Below, piece after piece: positions 28,578 to 37,388 of a DNA stretch of 64,000 nt. The stretch spans positions 5,022,001-5,086,000 of the forward strand of contig NZ_JAUSWV010000002.1 in assembly GCF_030815485.1 (NCBI RefSeq). Reading direction: 5' to 3'. Positions within the stretch are counted from its first letter, which is position 1; every line of letters starts with the position of its first letter. A model generated the notes under the pieces. That model was not told where the DNA came from. It worked only from the letters and a program-made list of their open reading frames with translations, and searched no databases. This stretch comes from Streptomyces rishiriensis. Its GTDB lineage: Bacteria; Actinomycetota; Actinomycetes; Streptomycetales; Streptomycetaceae. Made by a program: the position numbers and the translations under genes.

Positions 28578-28620
28578 AGTAGCCGATTGCGGGGTCGGTC
28601 CTTCGATCGGCTACTCTTTT
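28578..28620 (+). terminator. Terminator after tRNA-Met
   Basis: Perfect 10-bp stem AGTAGCCGAT / ATCGGCTACT with an 18-base loop followed by CTTTT, between the tRNA pair and rpmG. Confidence 0.88.
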
Positions 28621-28661
28621 ATGCGTTATGTCGTCCCATCCGTTCGTCAAGGAGCACTCCT

Positions 28662-28826
28662 GTGGCTGCCACCGACGTCCGCCCGAAGATCACGCTGGCC
28701 TGCGTGGAGTGCAAGGAGCGGAACTACATCACCAAGAAGAACCGGCGTAACAACCCGGACCGACTGGAGATGAAGAAGCACTGCCCGCGTTGCAATGCGC
28801 ACACCGCGCACCGCGAAACGCGATAA
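28662..28826 (+). CDS. rpmG: 50S ribosomal protein L33 (zinc-binding form)
   Basis: 54 aa from GTG 28662 with AAGGAG 6-9 bases upstream. [17 protein letters not shown] begins the protein. It keeps both CxxC pairs (CVEC and CPRC), so it is the zinc-ribbon (C+) paralogue. Position upstream of MaoC-like genes and, further on, secE-nusG is the ancestral actinobacterial order. Confidence 0.97.
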   Translation: MAATDVRPKITLACVECKERNYITKKNRRNNPDRLEMKKHCPRCNAHTAHRETR

Positions 28827-28962
28827 ATTCAGGCTCGTATGCGAGGCCGTCCCCGAGTGATCGGGGGCGGCCTCGTGTCGTTGAGCGACCGGTACCGGTC
28901 AGTAGAGCAAGGCTGATCGGTGCAGTGACAGAGCAGCAGAGCAACCAGGAGGTGCCGAGGCC

Positions 28963-29445
28963 ATGGCGCTCGACCAGTCCTTCGTCGGGCGGACCTACCC
29001 GCCCACCGATCCCTATGAGGTCGGTCGGGAGAAGATCCGCGAGTTCGCCGAGGCCGTCGGTGACGCCAATCCGGCGTACACCGACCCGGAAGCCGCCAAG
29101 GCGCTCGGGTACGCCGATGTGATCGCGCCGCCGACCTTCGTGTTCTCGATCACCTTCAAGGCGGCGGGACAGGTCGTGCAGGACCCCCAGCTGGGCCTCG
29201 ACTACAGCCGGGTGGTGCACGGCGACCAGAAGTTCGCCTACCGGCGCCCGGTGCGCGCCGGTGACCGGCTGACGGTCACCTCGACCATCGAGGCGGTCAA
29301 GTCCATGGCCGGCAACGACATCCTGGACATCCGTGGCGAGGTCCACGACGAGAGCGGCGAGCACGTAGTGACCGCCTGGACCAAGCTCGTCGCCCGCGCG
29401 GCGGAGCCGGCTGACTCCGTGGACGCCACGGACGGGAAGGCGTGA
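28963..29445 (+). CDS. MaoC-like N-terminal hot-dog dehydratase subunit (HadA-like)
   Basis: 160 aa. MALDQSFVGRTYPPTDPYEV and FAEAVGDANPAYTDPEAAKA, then VIAPPTFVFSITF, mark the non-catalytic FAS1-type MaoC half. In mycobacteria HadA pairs with HadB as a (3R)-hydroxyacyl-ACP dehydratase and the genes also sit between rpmG and secE. Here the gene is 7 bases upstream of the HadB-like gene, so they surely form a heteromer. The Streptomyces substrate is not defined by the sequence. Confidence 0.88.
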   Translation: MALDQSFVGRTYPPTDPYEVGREKIREFAEAVGDANPAYTDPEAAKALGYADVIAPPTFVFSITFKAAGQVVQDPQLGLDYSRVVHGDQKFAYRRPVRAGDRLTVTSTIEAVKSMAGNDILDIRGEVHDESGEHVVTAWTKLVARAAEPADSVDATDGKA

Positions 29446-29452
29446 GGAACCG

Positions 29453-29881
29453 ATGACGGCGAAGATCGCTTACGACGACGTCGAGGTCGGCACCGAGCTG
29501 CCGACGCAGTCCTTCCCCGTGAAGCGCGCCACACTGGTGCAGTACGCGGGTGCCTCCGGGGACTTCAATCCCATCCACTGGAACGAGAAGTTCGCCAAGG
29601 AGGTGGGCCTGCCGGACGTCATCGCGCACGGCATGTTCACCATGGCCGAGGCGATCCGCGTCGTCACCGACTGGACCGGCGACCCGGGCGCCGTCGTCGG
29701 CTACGGCGTTCGCTTCACCAAGCCCGTCGTCGTCCCGAACGACGACCAGGGTGCCGTGATCGAGGTCACCGGCAAGGTGGGCGCCAAGCTCGACGACAAC
29801 ACCGTGCGGGTCGATCTGACGGTGACCAGCGGCGGGCTGAAGGTCCTCGGGATGTCCCGGGCGGTCGTACGACTGGCCTGA
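29453..29881 (+). CDS. MaoC-like hydratase catalytic subunit (HadB-like)
   Basis: 142 aa. It carries the hydratase motif YAGASGDFNPIHWNEKFAKE with the catalytic Asp and His, and IAHGMFTMAEAIRVV. Partner of the preceding HadA-like subunit; acts on beta-hydroxyacyl thioesters. A strong terminator hairpin follows 20 bases later. Confidence 0.9.
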   Translation: MTAKIAYDDVEVGTELPTQSFPVKRATLVQYAGASGDFNPIHWNEKFAKEVGLPDVIAHGMFTMAEAIRVVTDWTGDPGAVVGYGVRFTKPVVVPNDDQGAVIEVTGKVGAKLDDNTVRVDLTVTSGGLKVLGMSRAVVRLA

Positions 29882-29900
29882 TGCCCAGGCAGCACGTGAC

Positions 29901-29935
29901 GTAAGGGGCGCTCTCCCTGGAGAGGCGCCCCTTAC
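29901..29935. terminator. Hairpin after the MaoC pair
   Basis: 11-bp perfect outer stem GTAAGGGGCGC / GCGCCCCTTAC with an inner TCTCC/GGAGA stem. Confidence 0.85.
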
Positions 29936-29948
29936 GCGTCGGCACGCC

Positions 29949-29978
29949 TTGACCTAGTTAGTGATTGAGTACTAACTT
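29949..29978 (+). promoter_or_regulatory. TetR promoter with overlapping operator, probably leaderless
   Basis: -35 TTGACC (29949-29954) and -10 TAACTT (29973-29978), spacing 18. The operator-like sequence TTAGTGATTGAGTACTAA (29958-29975) fills the spacer. A start site about 7 bases after the -10 would fall on the ATG at 29985, so the mRNA may be leaderless. The same operator recurs at 30613-30630. Confidence 0.65.
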
Positions 29979-29984
29979 AGTCGC

Positions 29985-30554
29985 ATGGTCAGGATGAGCG
30001 CAGACGAGAGGCGTGAGAGCGTCATCCGCGCGGCGACGAGCGAGTTCGCCCGCGGCGGCTATCACGGCACGTCCACCGAGGCGATCGCCAAGCGGGTGGG
30101 TGTCTCGCAGCCGTATCTCTTCAGGCTCTTCCCGGGCAAGAAAGCGATCTTCCTCGCGGCTTCCGAGCGCTGCATGGACGACACGGTCCGTACGTTCGCG
30201 GAGGCCGCCGAGGGGCTGGAGGGCGAAGAGGCCCTGCATGCCATGGCCAACGCGTACACCAGGGTCATCGCGGAGCAGCCCGAACGGCTGATGATGCAGA
30301 TGCAGACATACGTCGCGGTGGCCGCCGCGGAGGCCGAGGGCGACCACGGGTTCGGTGAGGCCGTGCGCGCCGGGTGGATGCGGCTCTGGGACACCGTCCA
30401 CCTGCCGCTCGGCGCCGACGAGGCCGAGACGACGGTCTTCATGGCGTACGGCATGCTCATCAACTGCCTGGTGGCCATGGGATTCCCGCCGGGACACCGG
30501 GTCTGGGAAGGGATGTACCCGTCGGCTCGGCTCAAGGGCCGACTCGAGAAGTAG
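29985..30554 (+). CDS. TetR-family regulator of the adjacent efflux gene
   Basis: 189 aa. N-terminal helix-turn-helix: RESVIRAATSEFARGGYHGT then TEAIAKRVGVSQPYLFRLFPGK. The C-terminal ligand domain is variable, as usual. It lies directly upstream of a DHA2-type MFS exporter and both have the same palindromic operator before their starts, so it very probably represses itself and the exporter until a drug-like ligand binds. Confidence 0.92.
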   Translation: MVRMSADERRESVIRAATSEFARGGYHGTSTEAIAKRVGVSQPYLFRLFPGKKAIFLAASERCMDDTVRTFAEAAEGLEGEEALHAMANAYTRVIAEQPERLMMQMQTYVAVAAAEAEGDHGFGEAVRAGWMRLWDTVHLPLGADEAETTVFMAYGMLINCLVAMGFPPGHRVWEGMYPSARLKGRLEK

Positions 30555-30612
30555 CGCGGACGGCGCGGTGCGCCGGCGCGACCGTTGGGCGTCATTTTTT
30601 TGGACGCGCAAG

Positions 30613-30630
30613 TTAGTGATCGATTACTAG
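30613..30630 (+). promoter_or_regulatory. Second copy of the TetR operator, upstream of the MFS gene
   Basis: TTAGTGATCGATTACTAG, matching 14 of 18 positions (and the same dyad) of the sequence at 29958-29975. The core TAGTGATCGATTACTA is a palindrome apart from one pair. Confidence 0.7.
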
Positions 30631-30659
30631 CCGTAGTTCCATCACCCGCTGGGGGAGCG

Positions 30660-32120
30660 ATGTCAGAGCAGACCGCACGTCGCGGGGGAGCCGTCTGGGC
30701 CCTCGTCATCACCAGCGTCGCCGGATTCATGGCGGCACTCGACAATCTCGTCGTCACCACCGCCCTGCCGTCCATCCGCGAGGACCTCGGCGGCGGGCTG
30801 GGCGACCTCGAATGGACCGTGAGCGCCTACACGCTCACCTTCGCCGTGCTGCTCATGTTCGGCGCGGCACTCGGCGACCGGTTCGGCCGCAGGCGGATGT
30901 TCATCGCCGGGCTCACCGTCTTCACCGTCGCCTCCGCCGCCGCGGCCATGGCGCCCGGCATCGGCTCCCTCATCGCCGCCCGCGCGGTCCAGGGCGTCGG
31001 CGCCGCCGTCATGATGCCGCTGACGCTCACGCTCCTCACGGCCGCCGTGCCCGCCGCGAAGCGCGGGATGGCGTACGGCATCTGGGGCGCGGTCAACGGA
31101 CTCGCGGTCGCCTCCGGACCGCTCATCGGCGGCAGCCTCACCGAGCACGTGTCCTGGCACTGGATCTTCTGGCTGAACGTTCCGCTGGGCCTCGCCCTGC
31201 TGCCGCTGGCCCGGCTGCGCCTCGCCGAGTCCTACGGCACCGGCGCCCCGCTCGACTTCCCCGGCACCCTGCTCGCCAGCGGCGGCCTCTTCGGGCTCGT
31301 CTACGGCCTGGTGCGCGGGCCGGCCGACGGCTGGACCAGCCCGCTCGTGCTGACCGGCCTGTTCGCGGGCGCCGTCCTGCTCGTCGGGTTCGTCCTGCAC
31401 GGCTTGCGGGCCAAGAACCCCATGCTGCCGATGCGCCTCTTCCGGTCCCGCGCCTTCGCCGGGATCAACGCCGCGAGCCTGCTGATGTTCCTCGGAATGT
31501 TCGGCTCGATCTTCCTGCTCAGCCAGTACATGCAGGGCGTCCTCGGCTACTCGCCCACCGAGGCGGGCCTCAGGATGCTGCCGTGGACCGGTATGCCGAT
31601 GCTCGTCGCGCCGATCGCCGGCATCCTCTCCGACCGCGTCGGAGGCCGACCGGTCGTCGCCGCCGGGCTCTTCCTCCAGGCGGCCGGTCTCGGCTGGATG
31701 GCCGCCGTGGCCACCGTCGACGCCTCGTACGCCGTCCAACTGCCCGGTCTGATCGTCAGCGGCATCGGCATGGCGCTGTTCTTCGCCCCGGCCTCCAACC
31801 TGGTGATGTCCAGCGTCCGAGTGCAGGAACAGGGGATCGCCTCCGGTGCCAACAACGCGCTGCGGGAGGTCGGCGGTGCGCTCGGCATCGCGATCATGGC
31901 GTCGATCTTCTCGGCGCAGGGCGGCTACGAGTCCGGCCAGGCCTTTGTCGACGGACTGCGGCCCGCGCTGGTCACGGGCGCGGCGGTGGTGGCCCTCGCC
32001 GGCTTCGCCGCCCTGCTGATACCGGCCCGACGGCCCGCGCCCCCCGCGGCGACGGACTCCGGCGCGGCCTCCGGAACCGGCTCCGGGGCGGCGCCCGTGC
32101 TGGAGCCCGCCGGCCGCTGA
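30660..32120 (+). CDS. MFS drug exporter, DHA2 (EmrB/QacA) family, 14 helices
   Basis: 486 aa starting MSEQTARRGGAVWALVITSV with GGGGGAG 4 bases upstream. It has the DHA2 motifs LDNLVVTTALPSIREDLGG (motif D1), GDRFGRRRMFIAG (motif A) and a motif-C-like stretch AYGIWGAVNGLAVASGPLIGG (two overlapping segments). Fourteen helices can be counted. It should export small hydrophobic compounds in exchange for protons. Regulated by the TetR protein encoded just upstream (shared operator). Confidence 0.92.
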   Translation: MSEQTARRGGAVWALVITSVAGFMAALDNLVVTTALPSIREDLGGGLGDLEWTVSAYTLTFAVLLMFGAALGDRFGRRRMFIAGLTVFTVASAAAAMAPGIGSLIAARAVQGVGAAVMMPLTLTLLTAAVPAAKRGMAYGIWGAVNGLAVASGPLIGGSLTEHVSWHWIFWLNVPLGLALLPLARLRLAESYGTGAPLDFPGTLLASGGLFGLVYGLVRGPADGWTSPLVLTGLFAGAVLLVGFVLHGLRAKNPMLPMRLFRSRAFAGINAASLLMFLGMFGSIFLLSQYMQGVLGYSPTEAGLRMLPWTGMPMLVAPIAGILSDRVGGRPVVAAGLFLQAAGLGWMAAVATVDASYAVQLPGLIVSGIGMALFFAPASNLVMSSVRVQEQGIASGANNALREVGGALGIAIMASIFSAQGGYESGQAFVDGLRPALVTGAAVVALAGFAALLIPARRPAPPAATDSGAASGTGSGAAPVLEPAGR

Positions 32121-32300
32121 GACACGCGGCACACGACGTGCCCGCTCCGTCCGGCACGCGCGCGTACGGTCCCGTCCACCGCGGCGGGGCCGCACGCGCG
32201 CGTGCCGTGCAGTGCCATGCAGGGGGGCGGCCGAGGCGGCCGGTGGATGGCGCTGTCGGAGGCGGGGAGGCGGGGAGGCGGGGCTGTCGGTGGTGTCTCG

Positions 32301-32316
32301 TAGTCTTGGGCGCGTG
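32301..32316 (+). promoter_or_regulatory. -10 element placing murB as leaderless
   Basis: TAGTCT at 32301-32306 lies 7 bases before the GTG at 32314. There is no Shine-Dalgarno sequence between them, so transcription is likely to start at or next to the start codon. Confidence 0.5.
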
Positions 32317-33369
32317 CAGGAACTCCACGATGCCCCGCTCGCCCCGCTGACCACCTTCCGGCTGGGCGGTCCCGCCACCAGGCTGGTGACCGCGACGACC
32401 GACGCCGAGGTGATCGCCGCCGTGCGCGCGGCCGACGCCGACGGTACGCCGCTGCTGATCGTCGGCGGCGGTTCGAACCTCGTCATCGGCGACAAGGGCT
32501 TCGAGGGCACCGCCCTGCGCATCGCCACGCGCGGCTGCGAACTCGCCGGGACCCGACTGGAGCTGGCCGCGGGCGAGACCTGGACCGACGCCGTCGCCCG
32601 CACCGTCGAGGCCGGGCTGGCCGGCGTCGAGTGCCTGGCCGGCATCCCCGGCTCGGCGGGCGCCACCCCGATCCAGAACGTCGGGGCGTACGGCCAGGAG
32701 GTCGCCACGACGATCACCGAGGTGATCGCCTACGACCGCCGGGAGGGCGAGACCGTCACCCTCACCGCCGGAGAGTGCGCCTTCTCCTACCGGCACAGCC
32801 GCTTCAAGGCCGACCCCGAGCGGTTCGTCGTCCTGCGCGTCCGCTTCGAACTCGAGGACGCGGACGGGTTGTCCGCGCCCCTGAAGTACGCCGAGACGGC
32901 CCGCGCGCTGGGCGTCGAGCCCGGCGACCGGGTGCCGCTCGCCGAGGCCCGCGAGACCGTGCTGAAGCTGCGCGCCGGGAAGGGCATGGTCCTCGACCCG
33001 CAGGACCACGACACCTGGTCGGCCGGCTCCTTCTTCACCAACCCGATCCTCACCGACGCCGACTTCGCCGTGTTCCACGCGCGCGTGCGGGAGCGGCTGG
33101 GCGACGGCGCGGAGCCGCCCGCCTATCCGGCCGGGGAGGGGCACACCAAGACCTCCGCGGCCTGGCTGATCGACAAGGCGGGCTTCACCAAGGGGTACGG
33201 CGGCGGGCCCGCCCGGATCTCCACGAAGCACACCCTCGCCCTCACCAACCGCGGCTCGGCCACCACGGAGGACCTGCTGGCGCTGGCCCGCGAGGTCGTG
33301 GCCGGAGTGCGCGAGGCCTTCGGGGTCACGCTCGTCAACGAGCCGGTGATGGTGGGCGTCGGGCTGTAG
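32314..33369 (+). CDS. murB: UDP-N-acetylenolpyruvoylglucosamine reductase
   Basis: FAD enzyme that reduces UDP-GlcNAc-enolpyruvate to UDP-MurNAc with NADPH in peptidoglycan synthesis. 351 aa from GTG 32314. Seen: TTFRLGGPATRLV and LIVGGGSNLVIGDKGF (FAD binding), CLAGIPGSAGATPIQNVGAYGQEV split around the catalytic region, FSYRHSRFK, and AGSFFTNPI (catalytic Ser). C-terminal half contains AAWLIDKAGFTKGYGGGPAR. Monocistronic. Confidence 0.95.
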   Translation: MQELHDAPLAPLTTFRLGGPATRLVTATTDAEVIAAVRAADADGTPLLIVGGGSNLVIGDKGFEGTALRIATRGCELAGTRLELAAGETWTDAVARTVEAGLAGVECLAGIPGSAGATPIQNVGAYGQEVATTITEVIAYDRREGETVTLTAGECAFSYRHSRFKADPERFVVLRVRFELEDADGLSAPLKYAETARALGVEPGDRVPLAEARETVLKLRAGKGMVLDPQDHDTWSAGSFFTNPILTDADFAVFHARVRERLGDGAEPPAYPAGEGHTKTSAAWLIDKAGFTKGYGGGPARISTKHTLALTNRGSATTEDLLALAREVVAGVREAFGVTLVNEPVMVGVGL

Positions 33370-33454
33370 CCCTGGTCCCCGCGCGGATCGCCAAGGGCAT
33401 CGAGGAGCGTCGCCCAGCGGCCCCGAGTGGGCACCGAGGGGTCGGGGAGCGGCC

Positions 33455-34087
33455 CTAGTAGGCCACCCCCACGCCCTGCTTCACCGTCCCCTCGTCCGCC
33501 ACCATCGCCAGCATCGAGTGCGCCACGTCGGCCCGTCCGATGAACCGGCCCCTGCGGGGGAAGCCGCCCACCACCGTGCGGTACGACCCCGTCACCGGCT
33601 TGTCCTGCAGCCGCGGCGGCCGTACGGCCGTCCAGTCGGCGGCGCTGCGCGCCAGCTCCGCCTCCATCTCCCGCAGGTCGGCGTACACGTCCTTCAGCGC
33701 CGCCGACACGATGCCGCGCACGGTGCGGTCCAGGACTCCGTCGCCCTCCGGCTCGGGGCCGACGGGGCCGGCGCTGACCACGAGCAGCCGGCGCACGCCC
33801 TCCGCCTCCAGGGCCGACAGCACCGTGCGCGTGAGCCGGGCGGCCACCCCGGCGTCCTTGCGGCTTCGTGCGCCGAGCCCGGACAGGACCGCGTCCCGGC
33901 CGGTCACGGCGGGGCGCAACGCCGCCGGGTCGGTGAGGTCCGCGCGGACCACCTCCAGGCGGCCGCCGGCGACGGTGAGCCGGGCGGGATCCCGTACGAC
34001 GGCCGTGACCTCGTGCCCGGCGTCCAGGGCCTGTCGGACGACCTCGCGGCCGATGCCTCCGGTGGCGCCGAAAACGGTGAACTTCAT
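33455..34087 (-). CDS. NAD(P)-binding reductase (atypical SDR)
   Basis: 210 aa from ATG 34087 (GGGGAG 8 bases upstream). MKFTVFGATGGIGREVVRQA is a GxxGxxG Rossmann motif; LLVVSAGPVG and WTAVRPPRLQDKPVTGSYRT follow the NmrA-like pattern. Divergent from a TetR gene, with a pair of matching palindromes between them, so it is almost certainly that regulator's target. Substrate unknown, possibly a quinone or reactive electrophile sensed by the repressor (inference). Confidence 0.88.
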   Translation of the reverse strand: MKFTVFGATGGIGREVVRQALDAGHEVTAVVRDPARLTVAGGRLEVVRADLTDPAALRPAVTGRDAVLSGLGARSRKDAGVAARLTRTVLSALEAEGVRRLLVVSAGPVGPEPEGDGVLDRTVRGIVSAALKDVYADLREMEAELARSAADWTAVRPPRLQDKPVTGSYRTVVGGFPRRGRFIGRADVAHSMLAMVADEGTVKQGVGVAY

Positions 34088-34112
34088 GGCGTGCTCCCCA
34101 CTCCGGTCAGGT

Positions 34113-34132
34113 GGGTGAGTGTTCACTCACCC
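34113..34132. promoter_or_regulatory. TetR operator, perfect palindrome
   Basis: GGGTGAGTG-TT-CACTCACCC, 9-bp perfect arms, 25 bases upstream of the reductase start. Confidence 0.75.
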
Positions 34133-34146
34133 CGACTGCCTCTAGA

Positions 34147-34166
34147 GTGGGTAAGCGTTCACCCAC
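34147..34166. promoter_or_regulatory. Second copy of the TetR operator
   Basis: GTGGGTAAGCGTTCACCCAC, an imperfect version of the palindrome at 34113-34132 (shared GGGTrAGyGTTCACyC), 20 bases before the TetR start. Confidence 0.72.
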
Positions 34167-34186
34167 CCGTCAAGAGGGGACCCCGC

Positions 34187-34774
34187 ATGGACCGACCGGC
34201 CCGCGTCCGCATCCTCGACGCCGCGCACGAGCTGATGCTCACCGTCGGCCTGGCCCGCGCCACGACCAAGGAGATCGCGAAGGCCGCCGGCTGTTCCGAG
34301 GCGGCGCTCTACAAGTACTTCGCGAGCAAGGAAGAGCTGTTCATCCGTGTGCTCGCGGAACGGCTGCCCCGGCTGACCCCGCTGCTGAGCAGCCTGGCGG
34401 CCGAGCCCGGCCGGGGCACGCTGGAAGGGAACCTCACGGAGATCGCCCGCCAGGCCGCCCTCTTCTACGAGCAGAGCTTCCCCATCGCCGCCTCCCTGTA
34501 CGCCGAGACCCAGCTCAAGCGGCGCCACGACGAAGCCATGCGGGACCTGGGCGTGGGCCCCCACGTGCCGATCGAGCAGCTCGCGGCCTATCTGCGGGCG
34601 GAGCAGGCAGTGGGGCGGGTCCGGCGGACGACGGACGCGTTCGCCGCGGCATCGCTGCTGATGGGGGCCTGTGCGCAGCGGGCGTTCGCCTACGACGCGG
34701 CGGGGGAGCGGCCGGAGGTGGACGGCTTCGCCGCCGGCCTGGCGCGCACCCTCGTGGCGGGCATCGCCGACTGA
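34187..34774 (+). CDS. TetR-family regulator of the divergent reductase
   Basis: 195 aa. Start ATG 34187 after GAGGGGA. HTH: RVRILDAAHELMLTVGLARA, TTKEIAKAAGCSEAALYKYF. The C-terminal domain has YEQSFPIAASLYAETQLKRR. Divergent from an NAD(P)-dependent reductase with two near-identical palindromes in the 99-bp gap, giving a simple autoregulated repressor/target pair. Its stop is 4 bases from the convergent adenosine deaminase gene. Confidence 0.92.
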   Translation: MDRPARVRILDAAHELMLTVGLARATTKEIAKAAGCSEAALYKYFASKEELFIRVLAERLPRLTPLLSSLAAEPGRGTLEGNLTEIARQAALFYEQSFPIAASLYAETQLKRRHDEAMRDLGVGPHVPIEQLAAYLRAEQAVGRVRRTTDAFAAASLLMGACAQRAFAYDAAGERPEVDGFAAGLARTLVAGIAD

Positions 34775-34778
34775 GGGT

Positions 34779-35810
34779 TCAGGCCGCCAGCCAGTCGTCC
34801 ACGCCGGCCAGCAGCTTCGCCCTGACGTCCTCCGGTGCCGCCGAGCCCCGCACCGACTGCCGGGCCAGCTCCGCCAACTCCTCGTCCGTGAAGGCGTGGT
34901 GGCGCCGGGCGATGTCGTACTGGGCCGCCAGGCGCGAGCCGAACAGCAGCGGGTCGTCGGCGCCCAGGGCCATCGGCACCCCGGCGTCGAAGAGCGTCCG
35001 CAGCGGAACGTCCTCCGGCTTCTCGTACACCCCCAGCGCCACGTTCGACGCCGGGCACACCTCGCAGGTCACACCCCGGTCGGCGAGCCTCTTCAGCAGC
35101 CGTGGGTCCTCGGCCGCCCGCACCCCGTGCCCCAGCCGGTTCGCGTCCAGGTCGTCCAGGCAGTCGCGGATGGACGCCGGGCCGGTCAACTCGCCGCCGT
35201 GCGGGGCGGACAGCAGTCCGCCCTCCCGCGCGATCGCGAAGGCCCGGTCGAAGTCCCTGGCCATGCCCCGGCGTTCGTCGTTCGACAGCCCGAAGCCGAC
35301 GACACCCCGGTCCGCGTACCGCACGGCCAGCCGGGCCAGTGTGCGGGCGTCCAGCGGGTGCTTCATCCGGTTCGCCGCGACCAGTACCCGCATGCCGAGC
35401 CCGGTGTCGCGCGAGGCCGTCTCCACCGAGTCCAGGATGATCTCCAGCGCCGGGATCAGCCCGCCCAGCCGGGGCGCGTACGACGTCGGGTCCACCTGGA
35501 TCTCCAGCCAGCCCGAGCCGTCCTTCAAATCCTCCTCGGCAGCCTCGCGCACCAGCCGCTGGATGTCCTCCGGCTCCCGTACGCACGAGCGCGCCGCGTC
35601 GTACAGGCGCTGGAAGCGGAACCAGCCCCGTTCGTCCGTGGCCCGCAGTTTGGGCGGCTCCCCGCTGGTCAGCGCCTCGGTCAGCGCGTCCGGCAGGTGC
35701 ACGCCGTACTTGTCGGCCAGTTCCAGCACGGTGGTGGCCCGCATCGACCCGGTGAAGTGCAGGTGCAGATGGGCTTTCGGCAGCTCAGAGACATCACGTA
35801 CACGCTCCAT
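34779..35810 (-). CDS. add: Adenosine deaminase-family hydrolase
   Basis: 343 aa from ATG 35810. Zinc ligands in HLHLHFTGS (residues 14-22), SAPHGGELTGP (catalytic Glu), RLGHGVRAAED and the final metal Asp in ALGADDPLLFG. These are the four motifs of adenosine/AMP deaminases; this version with HFTGS instead of HLDGS is common in actinobacteria. It converts adenosine to inosine in purine salvage. The frame is open upstream to 35924 but the family-like part starts at MERVRDVSELPKAH. Confidence 0.9.
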   Translation of the reverse strand: MERVRDVSELPKAHLHLHFTGSMRATTVLELADKYGVHLPDALTEALTSGEPPKLRATDERGWFRFQRLYDAARSCVREPEDIQRLVREAAEEDLKDGSGWLEIQVDPTSYAPRLGGLIPALEIILDSVETASRDTGLGMRVLVAANRMKHPLDARTLARLAVRYADRGVVGFGLSNDERRGMARDFDRAFAIAREGGLLSAPHGGELTGPASIRDCLDDLDANRLGHGVRAAEDPRLLKRLADRGVTCEVCPASNVALGVYEKPEDVPLRTLFDAGVPMALGADDPLLFGSRLAAQYDIARRHHAFTDEELAELARQSVRGSAAPEDVRAKLLAGVDDWLAA

Positions 35811-35891
35811 TCGAGGATCCTGCCGCACCTTCCGGTCGTCCCGGTAGCGCTTTCCCCGATCGTGGTCTTGCTCGCACTCATACACGAAGAA

Positions 35892-35922
35892 GCGGGCCGC
35901 CTCCCCGAGGGAGACGGCCCGC
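35892..35922 (-). terminator. Terminator of aspC
   Basis: 8-bp stem GCGGGCCG / CGGCCCGC with an inner CTCCC/GGGAG stem, in the 135-bp gap downstream of aspC on the minus strand. Confidence 0.75.
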
Positions 35923-35945
35923 ACGCGCGCGTGAGGACGAGGACG

Positions 35946-37172
35946 TCAGTCCCTGGCCTCCGCCAGCAGCTTCTGGATGCGGCTCACGCCCTCGACGAGG
36001 TCCTCGTCGCCCAGCGCGTACGACAGCCGCAGGTAACCCGGGGTGCCGAAGGCCTCACCCGGAACCACCGCGACCTCGGCCTCCTCCAGGATGAGCGCGG
36101 CCAGCTCGACCGAGTCCTGCGGACGCCTGCCGCGGATCTCCTTGCCGAGGAGCGCCTTCACGGAGGGGTACGCGTAGAACGCGCCCTCGGGCTCCGGGCA
36201 GAGGACGCCGTCGATCTCGTTCAGCATCCGCACGATCGTCTTGCGGCGCCGGTCGAAGGCCTCCCGCATCTTCTCGACGGCGGACAGGTCACCGGAGACG
36301 GCGGCCAGCGCGGCGATCTGCGCCACGTTGGAGACGTTCGAGGTGGCGTGCGACTGGAGGTTCGTGGCGGCCTTCACGACGTCCTTCGGGCCGATGATCC
36401 AGCCCACCCGCCAGCCGGTCATCGCGTACGTCTTCGCCACGCCGTTGACCACGATGCACTTGTCGCGCAGCTCGGGCAGGATCCCCGGCAGCGAGGTGAA
36501 CTTCGCGTCGCCGTAGACGAGGTGCTCGTAGATCTCGTCCGTCATCACCCACAGGCCGTGCTCGAGGGCCCAGCGGCCGATCGCCTCGGCGTCCCCGACG
36601 TCGTAGACGGCGCCGGTCGGGTTGGACGGGGAGACGAAGAGCACGACCTTGGTGTTCTCCGTGCGGGCCGCCTCCAGCTGCTCGACCGAGACCCGGTAGC
36701 CGGTCGTCTCGTCGGCCACGACCTCCACCGGGACACCGCCGGCCAGCCGGATGGACTCCGGGTACGTCGTCCAGTACGGCGCCGGGACGATGACCTCGTC
36801 GCCCGGGTCGAGGATCGCGGCGAAGGCGTTGTAGATCGCCTGCTTGCCGCCGTTGGTGACCAGGATCTGCGAGGCGTCCACCTCGTAGCCCGAGTCACGC
36901 AGCGTCTTCGCGGCGATAGCGGCCTTCAGCTCGGGGAGACCACCGGCCGGCGTGTAGCGGTGGTACTTGGGGTTCTTGCAGGCCTCGACGGCCGCCTCGA
37001 CGACGTAGTCCGGGGTCGGGAAGTCGGGCTCGCCCGCGCCGAAGCCGATCACCGGACGCCCGGCGGCCTTCAGGGCCTTGGCCTTGGCGTCCACGGCAAG
37101 GGTGGCGGACTCGGAGATCGCGCCGACGCGGGCGGAGACCCGGCGCTCGGTGGGAGGGGTTGCAGCGCTCAT
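35946..37172 (-). CDS. aspC: Aspartate aminotransferase (class I PLP)
   Basis: 408 aa from ATG 37172. PLP-dependent transaminase converting aspartate plus 2-oxoglutarate to oxaloacetate and glutamate. Seen: [58 protein letters not shown] (Asn of the PLP pocket), [11 protein letters not shown], and [17 protein letters not shown] with the Schiff-base Lys. The C-terminus has the substrate-binding Arg in GYLRLSYAL. Position upstream of tRNA-Trp and secE (divergent) is conserved in Streptomyces. Confidence 0.95.
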   Translation of the reverse strand: MSAATPPTERRVSARVGAISESATLAVDAKAKALKAAGRPVIGFGAGEPDFPTPDYVVEAAVEACKNPKYHRYTPAGGLPELKAAIAAKTLRDSGYEVDASQILVTNGGKQAIYNAFAAILDPGDEVIVPAPYWTTYPESIRLAGGVPVEVVADETTGYRVSVEQLEAARTENTKVVLFVSPSNPTGAVYDVGDAEAIGRWALEHGLWVMTDEIYEHLVYGDAKFTSLPGILPELRDKCIVVNGVAKTYAMTGWRVGWIIGPKDVVKAATNLQSHATSNVSNVAQIAALAAVSGDLSAVEKMREAFDRRRKTIVRMLNEIDGVLCPEPEGAFYAYPSVKALLGKEIRGRRPQDSVELAALILEEAEVAVVPGEAFGTPGYLRLSYALGDEDLVEGVSRIQKLLAEARD

Positions 37173-37388
37173 GGCACCCATGGTTTCAGACGGGTAACCG
37201 GCCCGGTACACGGGTTTCACGGACTGGGCAGCCGACTGAACATCAGAGTGATTCCGATCAAGGCCGCTTTCCGTTCGACGAGGCGCTCAAGACCACGTAC
37301 ACTCACACGTCGTTGGCCTCCAACAGTCGTGCCACATCAGGTGCACACCGAGCACCCGGTCGGATGCGGTACGTTGGGGAACGCACAA

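Noticed and set aside
34779-35924. Loss of an active-site Asp in adenosine deaminase (HFTGS for HLDGS)
   Set aside because: All four metal and catalytic motifs are otherwise present and the HFTGS form is familiar in actinobacterial family members.
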